Shown: positions 1 to 11,285 of the stretch, piece after piece
Layout: each line of letters opens with the position of its first letter
How positions within the stretch are numbered: the first letter of the stretch is position 1
Assembly: GCA_022605955.1 (NCBI GenBank)
Contig: JAKCOZ010000631.1
Coordinates: 42,959 to 106,958, forward strand
DNA: 64,000 bases
Direction: 5' to 3'
Source of the DNA: Rallus limicola
Taxonomy: Eukaryota > Chordata > Aves > Gruiformes > Rallidae
Notes under the pieces: model-generated
Seen by the model: only the letters and a program-made list of their open reading frames with translations
Told to the model about the DNA's origin: nothing
The model's database searches: none
Position numbers and translations under genes: made by a program

Positions 1-1060
1 TCGGCCCTAGCAGACTGCAGTTCAAAACATGCTAAACGTCCAGCAATAACTCCCAAAGTAAAGAAGCTAGGCCTGAAAGGCATAGCTTGTCTGAAACCTC
101 CTAACAGGACACACGAGCAGACCCTGTCACTTTGGCTCTCAGCCTTTTCCTTTGCCTGGAAAGAGGGAACATGCCTGGAACCTCCTACGGTTCTTTTCTC
201 GGCCCTAGCAGACTGCAGTTCAAAACATGCTAAACGTCCAGCAATAACTCCCAAAGTAAAGAAGCTAGGCCTGAAAGGCATAGCTTGTCTGAAACCTCCT
301 AACAGGACACACGAGCAGACCCTGTAACTTTGGCTCTCAGCCTTTTCCTTTGCCTGGAAAGAGGGAACATGCCTGGAACCTCCTACGGTGCTTTTCTCGG
401 CCCTAGCAGACTGCAGTTCAAAACATGCTAAACGTCCAGCAATAACTCCCAAAGTAAAGAAGCTAGGCCTGAAAGGCATAGCTTGTCTGAAACCTCCTAA
501 CAGGACACACGAGCAGACCCTGTCATTTTGGCTCTCAGCCTTTTCCTTTGCCTGGAAAGAGGGAACATGCCTGGAACCTCCTACAGTGCTTTTCTCGGCC
601 CTAGCAGACTGCAGTTCAAAACATGCTAAACGTCCAGCAATAACTCCCAAAGTAAAGAAGCTAGGCCTGAAAGGCATAGCTTGTCTGAAACCTCCTAACA
701 GGACACACGAGCAGACCCTGTCGCTTTGGCTCTCAGCCTTTTCCTTTGCCTGGAAAGAGGGAACATGCCTGGAACCTCCTACGGTGCTTTTCTCGGCCCT
801 AGCAGACTGCAGTTCAAAACATGCTAAACGTCCAGCAATAACTCCCAAAGTAAAGAAGCTAGGCCTGAAAGGCATAGCTTGTCTGAAACCTCCTAACAGG
901 ATACACGAGCAGACCCTGTCGCTTTGGCTCTCAGCCTTTTCCTTTGCCTGGAAAGAGGGAACATGCCTGGAACCTCCTACGGTGCTTTTCTCGGCCCTAG
1001 CAGACTGCAGTTCAAAACATGCTAAACGTCCAGCAATAACTCCCAAAGTAAAGAAGCTAG

Positions 1061-1180
1061 GCCTGAAAGGCATAGCTTGTCTGAAACCTCCTAACAGGAC
1101 ACACGAGCAGACCCTGTCACTTTGGCTCTCAGCCTTTTCCTTTGCCTGGAAAGAGGGAACATGCCTGGAACCTCCTACGG
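1061..1180. repeat. Internal half-repeat within the monomer (shown in m6)
   Basis: Two parts of the monomer resemble each other in direct orientation at a spacing of about 83-84 bp. Monomer positions 71-108 begin GCCTGAAAGG and contain CTGAAACCTCCTAAC; positions 154-190 begin GCCTGGAAAGAGG and contain CTGGAACCTCCTACG. Both share the exact 9-mer AACCTCCTA at 95-103 and 179-187. Further right, AGCAGAC recurs at 116-122 and at 9-15 of the next monomer, giving a spacing near 91. This suggests the 198-bp unit arose by duplication of a shorter ancestor followed by divergence and small indels. The middle of the alignment is poor, so the inference is tentative. Confidence 0.4.
1142..1158 (+). other. 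CENP-B-box-like 17-mer in the monomer (weak)
   Basis: Positions 152-168 of the monomer read TTGCCTGGAAAGAGGGA. Aligned without gaps to the mammalian CENP-B box YTTCGTTGGAARCGGGA, 12 of 17 positions agree, and 6 of the 9 positions regarded as essential for binding agree; the CG of TTCG and the C of CGGG are not conserved. The segment is present in essentially every monomer and is shown here for the reference copy m6. The match is too poor to predict CENP-B binding. It could be a decayed box, a precursor or chance. No specific function is claimed. Confidence 0.2.
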
Positions 1181-2574
1181 TGCTTTTCTCGGCCCTAGCA
1201 GACTGCAGTTCAAAACATGCTAAACGTCCAGCAATAACTCCCAAAGTAAAGAAGCTAGGCCTGAAAGGCATAGCTTGTCTGAAACCTCCTAACAGGACAC
1301 ACGAGCAGACCCTGTCACTTTGGCTCTCGGCCTTTTCCTTTGCCTGGAAAGAGGGAACATGCCTGGAACCTCCTACGGTGCTTTTCTCGGCCCTAGAGGA
1401 CTGTAGTTCAAAACATGCTAAACGTCCAGCAATAACTCCCAAAGTAAAGAAGCTAGGCCTGAAAGGCATAGCTTGTCTGAAACCTCCTAACAGGACACAC
1501 GAGCAGACCCTGTCGCTTTGGCTCTCAGCCTTTTCCTTTGCCTGGAAAGAGGGAACATGCCTGGAACCTCCTACGGTGCTTTTCTCGGCCCTAGCAGACT
1601 GCAGTTCAAAACATGCTAAACGTCCAGCAATAACTCCCAAAGTAAAGAAGCGAGGCCTGAAAGGCATAGCTTGTCTGAAACCTCCTAACAGGACACACGA
1701 GCAGACCCTGTCACTTTGGCTCTCAGCCTTTTCCTTTGCCTGGAAAGAGGGAACATGCCTGGAACCTCCTACGGTGCTTTTCTCGGCCCTAGCAGACTGC
1801 AGTTCAAAACATGCTAAACGTCCAGCAATAACTCCCAAAGTAAAGAAGCTAGGCCTGAAAGGCATAGCTTGTCTGAAACCTCCTAACAGGACACACGAGC
1901 AGACCCTGTCGCTTTGGCTCTCAGCCTTTTCCTTTGCCTGGAAAGAGGGAACATGCCTGGAACCTCCTACGGTGCTTTTCTCGGCCCTAGCAGACGGCAG
2001 TTCAAAACATGCTAAACGTCCAGCAATAACTCCCAAAGTAAAGAAGCTAGGCCTGAAAGGCATAGCTTGTCTGAAACCTCCTAACAGGACACACGAGCAG
2101 ACCCTGTCACTTTGGCTCTCAGCCTTTTCCTTTGCCTGGAAAGAGGGAACATGCCTGGAACCTCCTACGGTGCTTTTCTCGGCCCTAGCAGACTACAGTT
2201 CAAAACATGCTAAACGTCCAGCAATAACTCCCAAAGTAAAGAAGCTAGGCCTGAAAGGCATAGCTTGTCTGAAACCTCCTAACAGGACACACGAGCAGAC
2301 CCTGTCACTTTGGCTCTCAGCCTTTTCCTTTGCCTGGAAAGAGGGAACATGCCTGGAACCTCCTACGGTGCTTTTCTCGGCCCTAGCAGACTGCAGTTCA
2401 AAACATGCTAAACGTCCAGCAATAACTCCCAAAGTAAAGAAGCTAGGCCTGAAAGGCATAGCTTGTCTGAAACCTCCTAACAGGACACACGAGCAGACCC
2501 TGTCGCTTTGGCTCTCAGCCTTTTCCTTTGCCTGGAAAGAGGGAGCATGCCTGGAACCTCCTACGGTGCTTTTC

Positions 2575-4554
2575 TCGGCCCTAGCAGACTGCAGTTCAAA
2601 ACATGCTAAACGTCCAGCAATAACTCCCAAAGTAAAGAAGCTAGGCCTGAAAGGCATAGCTTGTCTGAAACCTCCTAACAGGACACACGAGCAGACCCTG
2701 TCACTTTGGCTCTCAGCCTTTTCCTTTGCCTGGAAAGAGGGAACATGCCTGGAACCTCCTACGGTTCTTTTCTCGGCCCTAGCAGACTGCAGTTCAAAAC
2801 ATGCTAAACGTCCAGCAATAACTCCCAAAGTAAAGAAGCTAGGCCTGAAAGGCATAGCTTGTCTGAAACCTCCTAACAGGACACACGAGCAGACCCTGTA
2901 ACTTTGGCTCTCAGCCTTTTCCTTTGCCTGGAAAGAGGGAACATGCCTGGAACCTCCTACGGTGCTTTTCTCGGCCCTAGCAGACTGCAGTTCAAAACAT
3001 GCTAAACGTCCAGCAATAACTCCCAAAGTAAAGAAGCTAGGCCTGAAAGGCATAGCTTGTCTGAAACCTCCTAACAGGACACACGAGCAGACCCTGTCAC
3101 TTTGGCTCTCAGCCTTTTCCTTTGCCTGGAAAGAGGGAACATGCCTGGAACCTCCTACAGTGCTTTTCTCGGCCCTAGCAGACTGCAGTTCAAAACATGC
3201 TAAACGTCCAGCAATAACTCCCAAAGTAAAGAAGCTAGGCCTGAAAGGCATAGCTTGTCTGAAACCTCCTAACAGGACACACGAGCAGACCCTGTCGCTT
3301 TGGCTCTCAGCCTTTTCCTTTGCCTGGAAAGAGGGAACATGCCTGGAACCTCCTACGGTGCTTTTCTCGGCCCTAGCAGACTGCAGTTCAAAACATGCTA
3401 AACGTCCAGCAATAACTCCCAAAGTAAAGAAGCAAGGCCTGAAAGGCATAGCTTGTCTGAAACCTCCTAACAGGACACACGAGCAGACCCTGTCGCTTTG
3501 GCTCTCAGCCTTTTCCTTTGCCTGGAAAGAGGGAACATGCCTGGAACCTCCTACGGTGCTTTTCTCGGCCCTAGCAGACTGCAGTTCAAAACATGCTAAA
3601 CGTCCAGCAATAACTCCCAAAGTAAAGAAGCTAGGCCTGAAAGGCATAGCTTGTCTGAAACCTCCTAACAGGACACACGAGCAGACCCTGTCGCTTTGGC
3701 TCTCAGCCTTTTCCTTTGCCTGGAAAGAGGGAACATGCCTGGAACCTCCTACGGTGCTTTTCTCGGCCCTAGCAGACTGCAGTTCAAAACATGCTAAACG
3801 TCCAGCAATAACTCCCAAAGTAAAGAAGCTAGGCCTGAAAGGCATAGCTTGTCTGAAACCTCCTAACAGGACACACGAGCAGACCCTGTCACTTTGGCTC
3901 TCAGCCTTTTCCTTTGCCTGGAAAGAGGGAACATGCCTGGAACCTCCTACGGTGCTTTTCTCGGCCCTAGCAGACTGCAGTTCAAAACATGCTAAACGTC
4001 CAGCAATAACTCCCAAAGTAAAGAAGCTAGGCCTGAAAGGCATAGCTTGTCTGAAACCTCCTAACAGGACACACGAGCAGACCCTGTCACTTTGGCTCTC
4101 GGCCTTTTCCTTTGCCTGGAAAGAGGGAACATGCCTGGAACCTCCTACGGTGCTTTTCTCGGCCCTAGAGGACTGTAGTTCAAAACATGCTAAACGTCCA
4201 GCAATAACTCCCAAAGTAAAGAAGCTAGGCCTGAAAGGCATAGCTTGTCTGAAACCTCCTAACAGGACACACGAGCAGACCCTGTCGCTTTGGCTCTCAG
4301 CCTTTTCCTTTGCCTGGAAAGAGGGAACATGCCTGGAACCTCCTACGGTGCTTTTCTCGGCCCTAGCAGACTGCAGTTCAAAACATGCTAAACGTCCAGC
4401 AATAACTCCCAAAGTAAAGAAGCGAGGCCTGAAAGGCATAGCTTGTCTGAAACCTCCTAACAGGACACACGAGCAGACCCTGTCACTTTGGCTCTCAGCC
4501 TTTTCCTTTGCCTGGAAAGAGGGAACATGCCTGGAACCTCCTACGGTGCTTTTC
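2575..4554. repeat. Higher-order block A, copy 2 (m14-m23)
   Basis: This block repeats block A copy 1: GGTTCTTTT in m14, GTAAC in m15, CTACAGTGC in m16, CTCTCGGCC in m21, TAGAGGACTGTAG in m22 and AAGCGAGG in m23. The offset from copy 1 is 13 monomers (2574 bp) at the left and 14 at the right, so copy 2 has one extra monomer near m17-m19. One of these, m18, carries AAGCAAGG. The one-monomer slip is what unequal exchange would produce. Confidence 0.85.
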
Positions 4555-4752
4555 TCGGCCCTAGCAGGCTGCAGTTCAAAACATGCTAAACGTCCAGCAA
4601 TAACTCCCAAAGTAAAGAAGCTAGGCCTGAAAGGCATAGCTTGTCTGAAACATCCTAACAGGACACACGAGCAGACCCTGTCGCTTTGGCTCTCAGCCTT
4701 TTCCTTTGCCTGGAAAGAGGGAACATGCCTGGAACCTCCTACGGTGCTTTTC

Positions 4753-5147
4753 TCGGCCCTAGCAGACTGCAGTTCAAAACATGCTAAACGTCCAGCAATA
4801 ACTCCCAAAGTAAAGAAGCTAGGCCTGAAAGGCATAGCTTGTCTGAAACCTCCTAACAGGACACACGAGCAGACCCTGTCACTTTGGCTCTCAGCCTTTT
4901 CCTTTGCCTGGAAAGAGGGAACATGCCTGGAACCTCTACGGTGCTTTTCTCGGCCCTAGCAGACTGCAGTTCAAAACATGCTAAACGTCCAGCAATAACT
5001 CCCAAAGTACAGAAGCTAGGCCTGAAAGGCATAGCTTGTCTGAAACCTCCTAACAGGACACACGAGCAGACCCTGTCGCTTTGGCTCTCAGCCTTTTCCT
5101 TTGCCTGGAAAGAGGGAACATGCCTGGAACCTCCTACGGTGCTTTTC
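4753..5147. repeat. Deletion junction pair, copy 1 (m25-m26)
   Basis: Monomer m25 is 197 bp because CCTCCTACGG is shortened to CCTCTACGG. The next monomer carries AGTACAGAAG in place of AGTAAAGAAG. This two-monomer combination recurs at 12870 and 14453, so the deletion happened once and was then copied together with its neighbour. Confidence 0.9.
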
Positions 5148-5345
5148 TCGGCCCTAGCAGACTGCAGTTCAAAACATGCTAAACGTCCAGCAATAACTCC
5201 CAAAGTAAAGAAGCTAGGCCTGAAAGGCATAGCTTGTCTGAAACCTCCTAACAGGACACACGAGCAGACCCTGTCGCTTTGGCTCTCAGCCTTTTCCTTT
5301 GCCTGGAAAGAGGGAACATGCCTGGAACCTCCTACGGTGCTTTTC

Positions 5346-6533
5346 TCGGCCCTAGCAGACTGCAGTTCAAAACATGCTAAACGTCCAGCAATAACTCCCA
5401 AAGTAAAGAAGCTAGGCCTGAAAGGCATAGCTTGTCTGAAACCTCCTAACAGGACACACGAGCAGACCCTATCGCTTTAGCTCTCAGCCTTTTCCTTTGC
5501 CTGGAAAGAGGGAACATGCCTGGAACCTCCTACGGTGCTTTTCTCGGCCCTAGCAGACTGCAGTTCAAAACATGCTAAACGTCCAGCAATAACTCCCAAA
5601 GTAAAGAAGCTAGGCCTGAAAGGCCTAGCTTGTCTGAAACCTCCTAACAGGACACACGAGCAGACCCTGTCACTTTGGCTCTCAGCCTTTTCCTTTGCCT
5701 GGAAAGAGGGAACATGCCTGGAACCTCCTACGGTGCTTTTCTCGGCCCTAGCAGACTGCAGTTCAAAACATGCTAAACGTCCAGCAATAACTCCCAAAGT
5801 AAAGAAGCTAGGCCTGAAAGGCATAGCTTGTCTGAAACCTCCTAACAGGACACACGAGCAGACCCTGTCACTTTGGCTCTCAGCCTTTTCCTTTGCCTGG
5901 AAAGAGGGAACATGCCTGGAACCTCCTACGGTGCTTTTCTCGGCCCTAGCAGACTGCAGTTCAAAACATGCTAAACGTCCAGCAATAACTCCCAAAGTAA
6001 AGAAGCTAGGCCTGAAAGGCATAGCTTGTCTGAAACCTCCTAACAGGACGCACGAGCAGACCCTGTCGCTTTGGCTCTCAGCCTTTTCCTTTGCCTGGAA
6101 AGAGGGAACATGCCTGGAACCTCCTACGGTGCTTTTCTCGGCCCTAGCAGACTGCAGTTCAAAACATGCTAAACGTCCAGCAATAACTCCCAAAGTAAAG
6201 AAGCTAGGCCTGAAAGGCATAGCTTGTCTGAAACCTCCTAACAGGACACACGAGCAGACCCTGTCACTTTGGCTCTCAGCCTTTTCCTTTGCCTGGAAAG
6301 AGGGAACATGCCTGGAACCTCCTACGGTGCTTTTCTCGGCCCTAGCAGACTACAGTTCAAAACATGCTAAACGTCCAGCAATAACTCCCAAAGTAAAGAA
6401 GCTAGGCCTGAAAGGCATAGCTTGTCTGAAACCTCCTAACAGGACACACGAGCAGACCCTGTCACTTTGGCTCTCAGCCTTTTCCTTTGCCTGGAAAGAG
6501 GGAACATGCCTGGAACCTCCTACGGTGCTTTTC
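5346..6533. repeat. 1188-bp six-monomer block B, copy 1 (m28-m33)
   Basis: The block opens with a monomer reading TATCGCTTTAGCTCTC in place of GTCRCTTTGGCTCTC. It continues TCAC, TCAC, TCGC, TCAC and closes with a monomer carrying GACTACAG. The same six-monomer series occurs at 8910 and 10098. Copy 1 has private changes GGCCTAGC (m29) and GGACGCACG (m31), and lacks the AGTAATAAC and AAGCGAGG changes of the other two in its last monomer. It is therefore the older or more diverged relative. Confidence 0.85.
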
Positions 6534-7127
6534 TCGGCCCTAGCAGACTGCAGTTCAAAACATGCTAAACGTCCAGCAATAACTCCCAAAGTAAAGAAGC
6601 TAGGCCTGAAAGGCATAGCTTGTCTGAAACCTCCTAACAGGACACACGAGCAGACCCTGTCACTTTGGCTCTCAGCCTTTTCCTTTGCCTGGAAAGAGGG
6701 AGCATGCCTGGAACCTCCTACGGTGCTTTTCTCGGCCCTAGCAGACTGCAGTTCAAAACATGCTAAACGTCCAGCAATAACTCCCAAAGTAAAGAAGCTA
6801 GGCCTGAAAGGCATAGCTTGTCTGAAACCTCCTAACAGGACACACGAGCAGACCCTGTCACTTTGGCTCTCAGCCTTTTCCTTTGCCTGGAAAGAGGGAA
6901 CATGCCTGGAACCTCCTACGGTGCTTTTCTCGGCCCTAGCAGACTGCAGTTCAAAACATGCTAAACGTCCAGCAATAACTCCCAAAGTAAAGAAGCAAGG
7001 CCTGAAAGGCATAGCTTGTCTGAAACCTCCTAACAGGACACACGAGCAGACCCTGTCGCTTTGGCTCTCAGCCTTTTCCTTTGCCTGGAAAGAGGGAACA
7101 TGCCTGGAACCTCCTACGGTGCTTTTC
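6534..7127. repeat. Three-monomer tail of block B copy 1 (m34-m36)
   Basis: These three monomers carry, in order, GGGAGCATG, no diagnostic change and AAGCAAGG. The same trio follows block B copy 3 at 11286-11879. After the trio the two regions differ by two monomers: m37-m38 have no counterpart before the shared TCAC, TCAC, TAGAGGACTGC run at 7524 and 11880. This is another whole-monomer indel. Confidence 0.75.
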
Positions 7128-8909
7128 TCGGCCCTAGCAGACTGCAGTTCAAAACATGCTAAACGTCCAGCAATAACTCCCAAAGTAAAGAAGCTAGGCC
7201 TGAAAGGCATAGCTTGTCTGAAACCTCCTAACAGGACACACGAGCAGACCCTGTCGCTTTGGCTCTCAGCCTTTTCCTTTGCCTGGAAAGAGGGAACATG
7301 CCTGGAACCTCCTACGGTGCTTTTCTCGGCCCTAGCAGACTGCAGTTCAAAACATGCTAAACGTCCAGCAATAACTCCCAAAGTAAAGAAGCTAGGCCTG
7401 AAAGGCATAGCTTGTCTGAAACCTCCTAACAGGACACACGAGCAGACCCTGTCGCTTTGGCTCTCAGCCTTTTCCTTTGCCTGGAAAGAGGGAACATGCC
7501 TGGAACCTCCTACGGTGCTTTTCTCGGCCCTAGCAGACTGCAGTTCAAAACATGCTAAACGTCCAGCAATAACTCCCAAAGTAAAGAAGCTAGGCCTGAA
7601 AGGCATAGCTTGTCTGAAACCTCCTAACAGGACACACGAGCAGACCCTGTCACTTTGGCTCTCAGCCTTTTCCTTTGCCTGGAAAGAGGGAACATGCCTG
7701 GAACCTCCTACGGTGCTTTTCTCGGCCCTAGCAGACTGCAGTTCAAAACATGCTAAACGTCCAGCAATAACTCCCAAAGTAAAGAAGCTAGGCCTGAAAG
7801 GCATAGCTTGTCTGAAACCTCCTAACAGGACACACGAGCAGACCCTGTCACTTTGGCTCTCAGCCTTTTCCTTTGCCTGGAAAGAGGGAACATGCCTGGA
7901 ACCTCCTACGGTGCTTTTCTCGGCCCTAGAGGACTGCAGTTCAAAACATGCTAAACGTCCAGCAATAACTCCCAAAGTAAAGAAGCTAGGCCTGAAAGGC
8001 ATAGCTTGTCTGAAACCTCCTAACAGGACACACGAGCAGACCCTGTCGCTTTGGCTCTCAGCCTTTTCCTTTGCCTGGAAAGAGGGAACATGCCTGGAAC
8101 CTCCTACGGTGCTTTTCTCGGCCCTAGCAGACTGCAGTTCAAAACATGCTAAACGTCCAGCAATAACTCCCAAAGTAAAGAAGCTAGGCCTGAAAGGCAT
8201 AGCTTGTCTGAAACCTCCTAACAGGACACACGAGCAGACCCTGTCGCTTTGGCTCTCAGCCTTTTCCTTTGCCTGGAAAGAGGGAACATGCCTGGAACCT
8301 CCTACGGTGCTTTTCTCGGCCCTAGCAGACTGCAGTTCAAAACATGCTAAACGTCCAGCAATAACTCCCAAAGTAAAGAAGCTAGGCCTGAAAGGCATAG
8401 CTTGTCTGAAACCTCCTAACAGGACACACGAGCAGACCCTGTCGCTTTGGCTCTCAGCCTTTTCCTTTGCCTGGAAAGAGGGAACATGCCTGGAACCTCC
8501 TACGGTGCTTTTCTCGGCCCGAGCAGACTGCAGTTCAAAACATGCTAAACGTCCAGCAATAACTCCCAAAGTAAAGAAGCTAGGCCTGAAAGGCATAGCT
8601 TGTCTGAAACCTCCTAACAGGACACACGAGCAGACCCTGTCACTTTGGCTCTCAGCCTTTTCCTTTGCCTGGAAAGAGGGAACATGCCTGGAACCTCCTA
8701 CGGTGCTTTTCTCGGCCCTAGCAGACTGCAGTTCAAAACATGCTAAACGTCCAGCAATAACTCCCAAAGTAAAGAAGCTAGGCCTGAAAGGCATAGCTTG
8801 TCTGAAACCTCCTAACAGGACACACGAGCAGACCCTGTCGCTTTGGCTCTCAGCCTTTTCCTTTGCCTGGAAAGAGGGAACATGCCTGGAACCTCCTACG
8901 GTGCTTTTC

Positions 8910-10097
8910 TCGGCCCTAGCAGACTGCAGTTCAAAACATGCTAAACGTCCAGCAATAACTCCCAAAGTAAAGAAGCTAGGCCTGAAAGGCATAGCTTGTC
9001 TGAAACCTCCTAACAGGACACACGAGCAGACCCTATCGCTTTAGCTCTCAGCCTTTTCCTTTGCCTGGAAAGAGGGAACATGCCTGGAACCTCCTACGGT
9101 GCTTTTCTCGGCCCTAGCAGACTGCAGTTCAAAACATGCTAAACGTCCAGCAATAACTCCCAAAGTAAAGAAGCTAGGCCTGAAAGGCATAGCTTGTCTG
9201 AAACCTCCTAACAGGACACACGAGCAGACCCTGTCACTTTGGCTCTCAGCCTTTTCCTTTGCCTGGAAAGAGGGAACATGCCTGGAACCTCCTACGGTGC
9301 TTTTCTCGGCCCTAGCAGACTGCAGTTCAAAACATGCTAAACGTCCAGCAATAACTCCCAAAGTAAAGAAGCTAGGCCTGAAAGGCATAGCTTGTCTGAA
9401 ACCTCCTAACAGGACACACGAGCAGACCCTGTCACTTTGGCTCTCAGCCTTTTCCTTTGCCTGGAAAGAGGGAACATGCCTGGAACCTCCTACGGTGCTT
9501 TTCTCGGCCCTAGCAGACTGCAGTTCAAAACATGCTAAACGTCCAGCAATAACTCCCAAAGTAAAGAAGCTAGGCCTGAAAGGCATAGCTTGTCTGAAAC
9601 CTCCTAACAGGACACACGAGCAGACCCTGTCGCTTTGGCTCTCAGCCTTTTCCTTTGCCTGGAAAGAGGGAACATGCCTGGAACCTCCTACGGTGCTTTT
9701 CTCGGCCCTAGCAGACTGCAGTTCAAAACATGCTAAACGTCCAGCAATAACTCCCAAAGTAAAGAAGCTAGGCCTGAAAGGCATAGCTTGTCTGAAACCT
9801 CCTAACAGGACACACGAGCAGACCCTGTCACTTTGGCTCTCAGCCTTTTCCTTTGCCTGGAAAGAGGGAACATGCCTGGAACCTCCTACGGTGCTTTTCT
9901 CGGCCCTAGCAGACTACAGTTCAAAACATGCTAAACGTCCAGTAATAACTCCCAAAGTAAAGAAGCGAGGCCTGAAAGGCATAGCTTGTCTGAAACCTCC
10001 TAACAGGACACACGAGCAGACCCTGTCACTTTGGCTCTCAGCCTTTTCCTTTGCCTGGAAAGAGGGAACATGCCTGGAACCTCCTACGGTGCTTTTC
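8910..10097. repeat. 1188-bp six-monomer block B, copy 2 (m46-m51)
   Basis: This copy lies directly beside copy 3 and I see no difference between them over 1188 bp. Both start with TATCGCTTTAG and end with a monomer that combines GACTACAG, AGTAATAAC and AAGCGAGG. Such an identical tandem duplication implies a very recent exchange, or an assembly duplication. Confidence 0.9.
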
Positions 10098-11285
10098 TCG
10101 GCCCTAGCAGACTGCAGTTCAAAACATGCTAAACGTCCAGCAATAACTCCCAAAGTAAAGAAGCTAGGCCTGAAAGGCATAGCTTGTCTGAAACCTCCTA
10201 ACAGGACACACGAGCAGACCCTATCGCTTTAGCTCTCAGCCTTTTCCTTTGCCTGGAAAGAGGGAACATGCCTGGAACCTCCTACGGTGCTTTTCTCGGC
10301 CCTAGCAGACTGCAGTTCAAAACATGCTAAACGTCCAGCAATAACTCCCAAAGTAAAGAAGCTAGGCCTGAAAGGCATAGCTTGTCTGAAACCTCCTAAC
10401 AGGACACACGAGCAGACCCTGTCACTTTGGCTCTCAGCCTTTTCCTTTGCCTGGAAAGAGGGAACATGCCTGGAACCTCCTACGGTGCTTTTCTCGGCCC
10501 TAGCAGACTGCAGTTCAAAACATGCTAAACGTCCAGCAATAACTCCCAAAGTAAAGAAGCTAGGCCTGAAAGGCATAGCTTGTCTGAAACCTCCTAACAG
10601 GACACACGAGCAGACCCTGTCACTTTGGCTCTCAGCCTTTTCCTTTGCCTGGAAAGAGGGAACATGCCTGGAACCTCCTACGGTGCTTTTCTCGGCCCTA
10701 GCAGACTGCAGTTCAAAACATGCTAAACGTCCAGCAATAACTCCCAAAGTAAAGAAGCTAGGCCTGAAAGGCATAGCTTGTCTGAAACCTCCTAACAGGA
10801 CACACGAGCAGACCCTGTCGCTTTGGCTCTCAGCCTTTTCCTTTGCCTGGAAAGAGGGAACATGCCTGGAACCTCCTACGGTGCTTTTCTCGGCCCTAGC
10901 AGACTGCAGTTCAAAACATGCTAAACGTCCAGCAATAACTCCCAAAGTAAAGAAGCTAGGCCTGAAAGGCATAGCTTGTCTGAAACCTCCTAACAGGACA
11001 CACGAGCAGACCCTGTCACTTTGGCTCTCAGCCTTTTCCTTTGCCTGGAAAGAGGGAACATGCCTGGAACCTCCTACGGTGCTTTTCTCGGCCCTAGCAG
11101 ACTACAGTTCAAAACATGCTAAACGTCCAGTAATAACTCCCAAAGTAAAGAAGCGAGGCCTGAAAGGCATAGCTTGTCTGAAACCTCCTAACAGGACACA
11201 CGAGCAGACCCTGTCACTTTGGCTCTCAGCCTTTTCCTTTGCCTGGAAAGAGGGAACATGCCTGGAACCTCCTACGGTGCTTTTC
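10098..11285. repeat. 1188-bp six-monomer block B, copy 3 (m52-m57)
   Basis: This is the adjacent tandem duplicate of 8910-10097, apparently identical. To its right, m58 (GGGAGCATG) and m60 (AAGCAAGG) match m34 and m36 to the right of copy 1. The region from 10098 to 11879 therefore matches 5346 to 7127 as a nine-monomer block at an offset of exactly 4752 bp (24 monomers). Confidence 0.9.

Larger units (their letters stand above)
991..1188. repeat. Reference monomer (m6), matches the consensus
   Basis: This copy carries the majority base at every position I checked and serves as a map for the others; positions below are within the monomer. Recognisable points are a PstI-type hexamer CTGCAG at 15-20, AGGCCT at 69-74 inside the short hairpin-capable GCCTGAAAGGC at 71-81, the direct repeat TGCCTGGAA at 153-161 and 172-180, and a pyrimidine-rich tract at 134-157. 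CpG occurs at 2-3, 37-38, 114-115 and 188-189, and also at 128-129 when position 129 is G. The commonest difference in the whole array is A or G at position 129 (TCAC/TCGC); both states are frequent throughout. Other recurrent variant sites are 8, 11-12, 16-17, 66-68, 72, 91, 114-115, 126, 128 and 143. Confidence 0.97.
1..1782. repeat. Higher-order block A, copy 1 (m1-m9)
   Basis: Nine monomers show an ordered set of variants: m1 ends in GGTTCTTTT, m2 has GTAAC in place of GTCRC, m3 ends in CTACAGTGC, m5 has GGATACACG, m7 has CTCTCGGCC, m8 has TAGAGGACTGTAG and m9 has AAGCGAGG. The same series, apart from the m5 change and one inserted monomer, recurs from 2575. This is the signature of a multi-monomer duplication of about 13 units. 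Confidence 0.85.

Noticed and set aside
1010..1018. Pol III B-box-like GTTCAAAAC (monomer positions 20-28), hinting at a tRNA-derived SINE origin
   Set aside because: The degenerate B-box pattern is matched, but the only A-box-like stretch (TAGCAGACT at 8-16) ends three bases before it, far too close, and there is no poly-A tail or tRNA fold. A chance match in 198 bp is not unlikely.
1061..1071. GCCTGAAAGGC hairpin as a terminator or functional RNA
   Set aside because: The stem is only four base pairs with a three-base loop, with no T run after it and no longer pairing.
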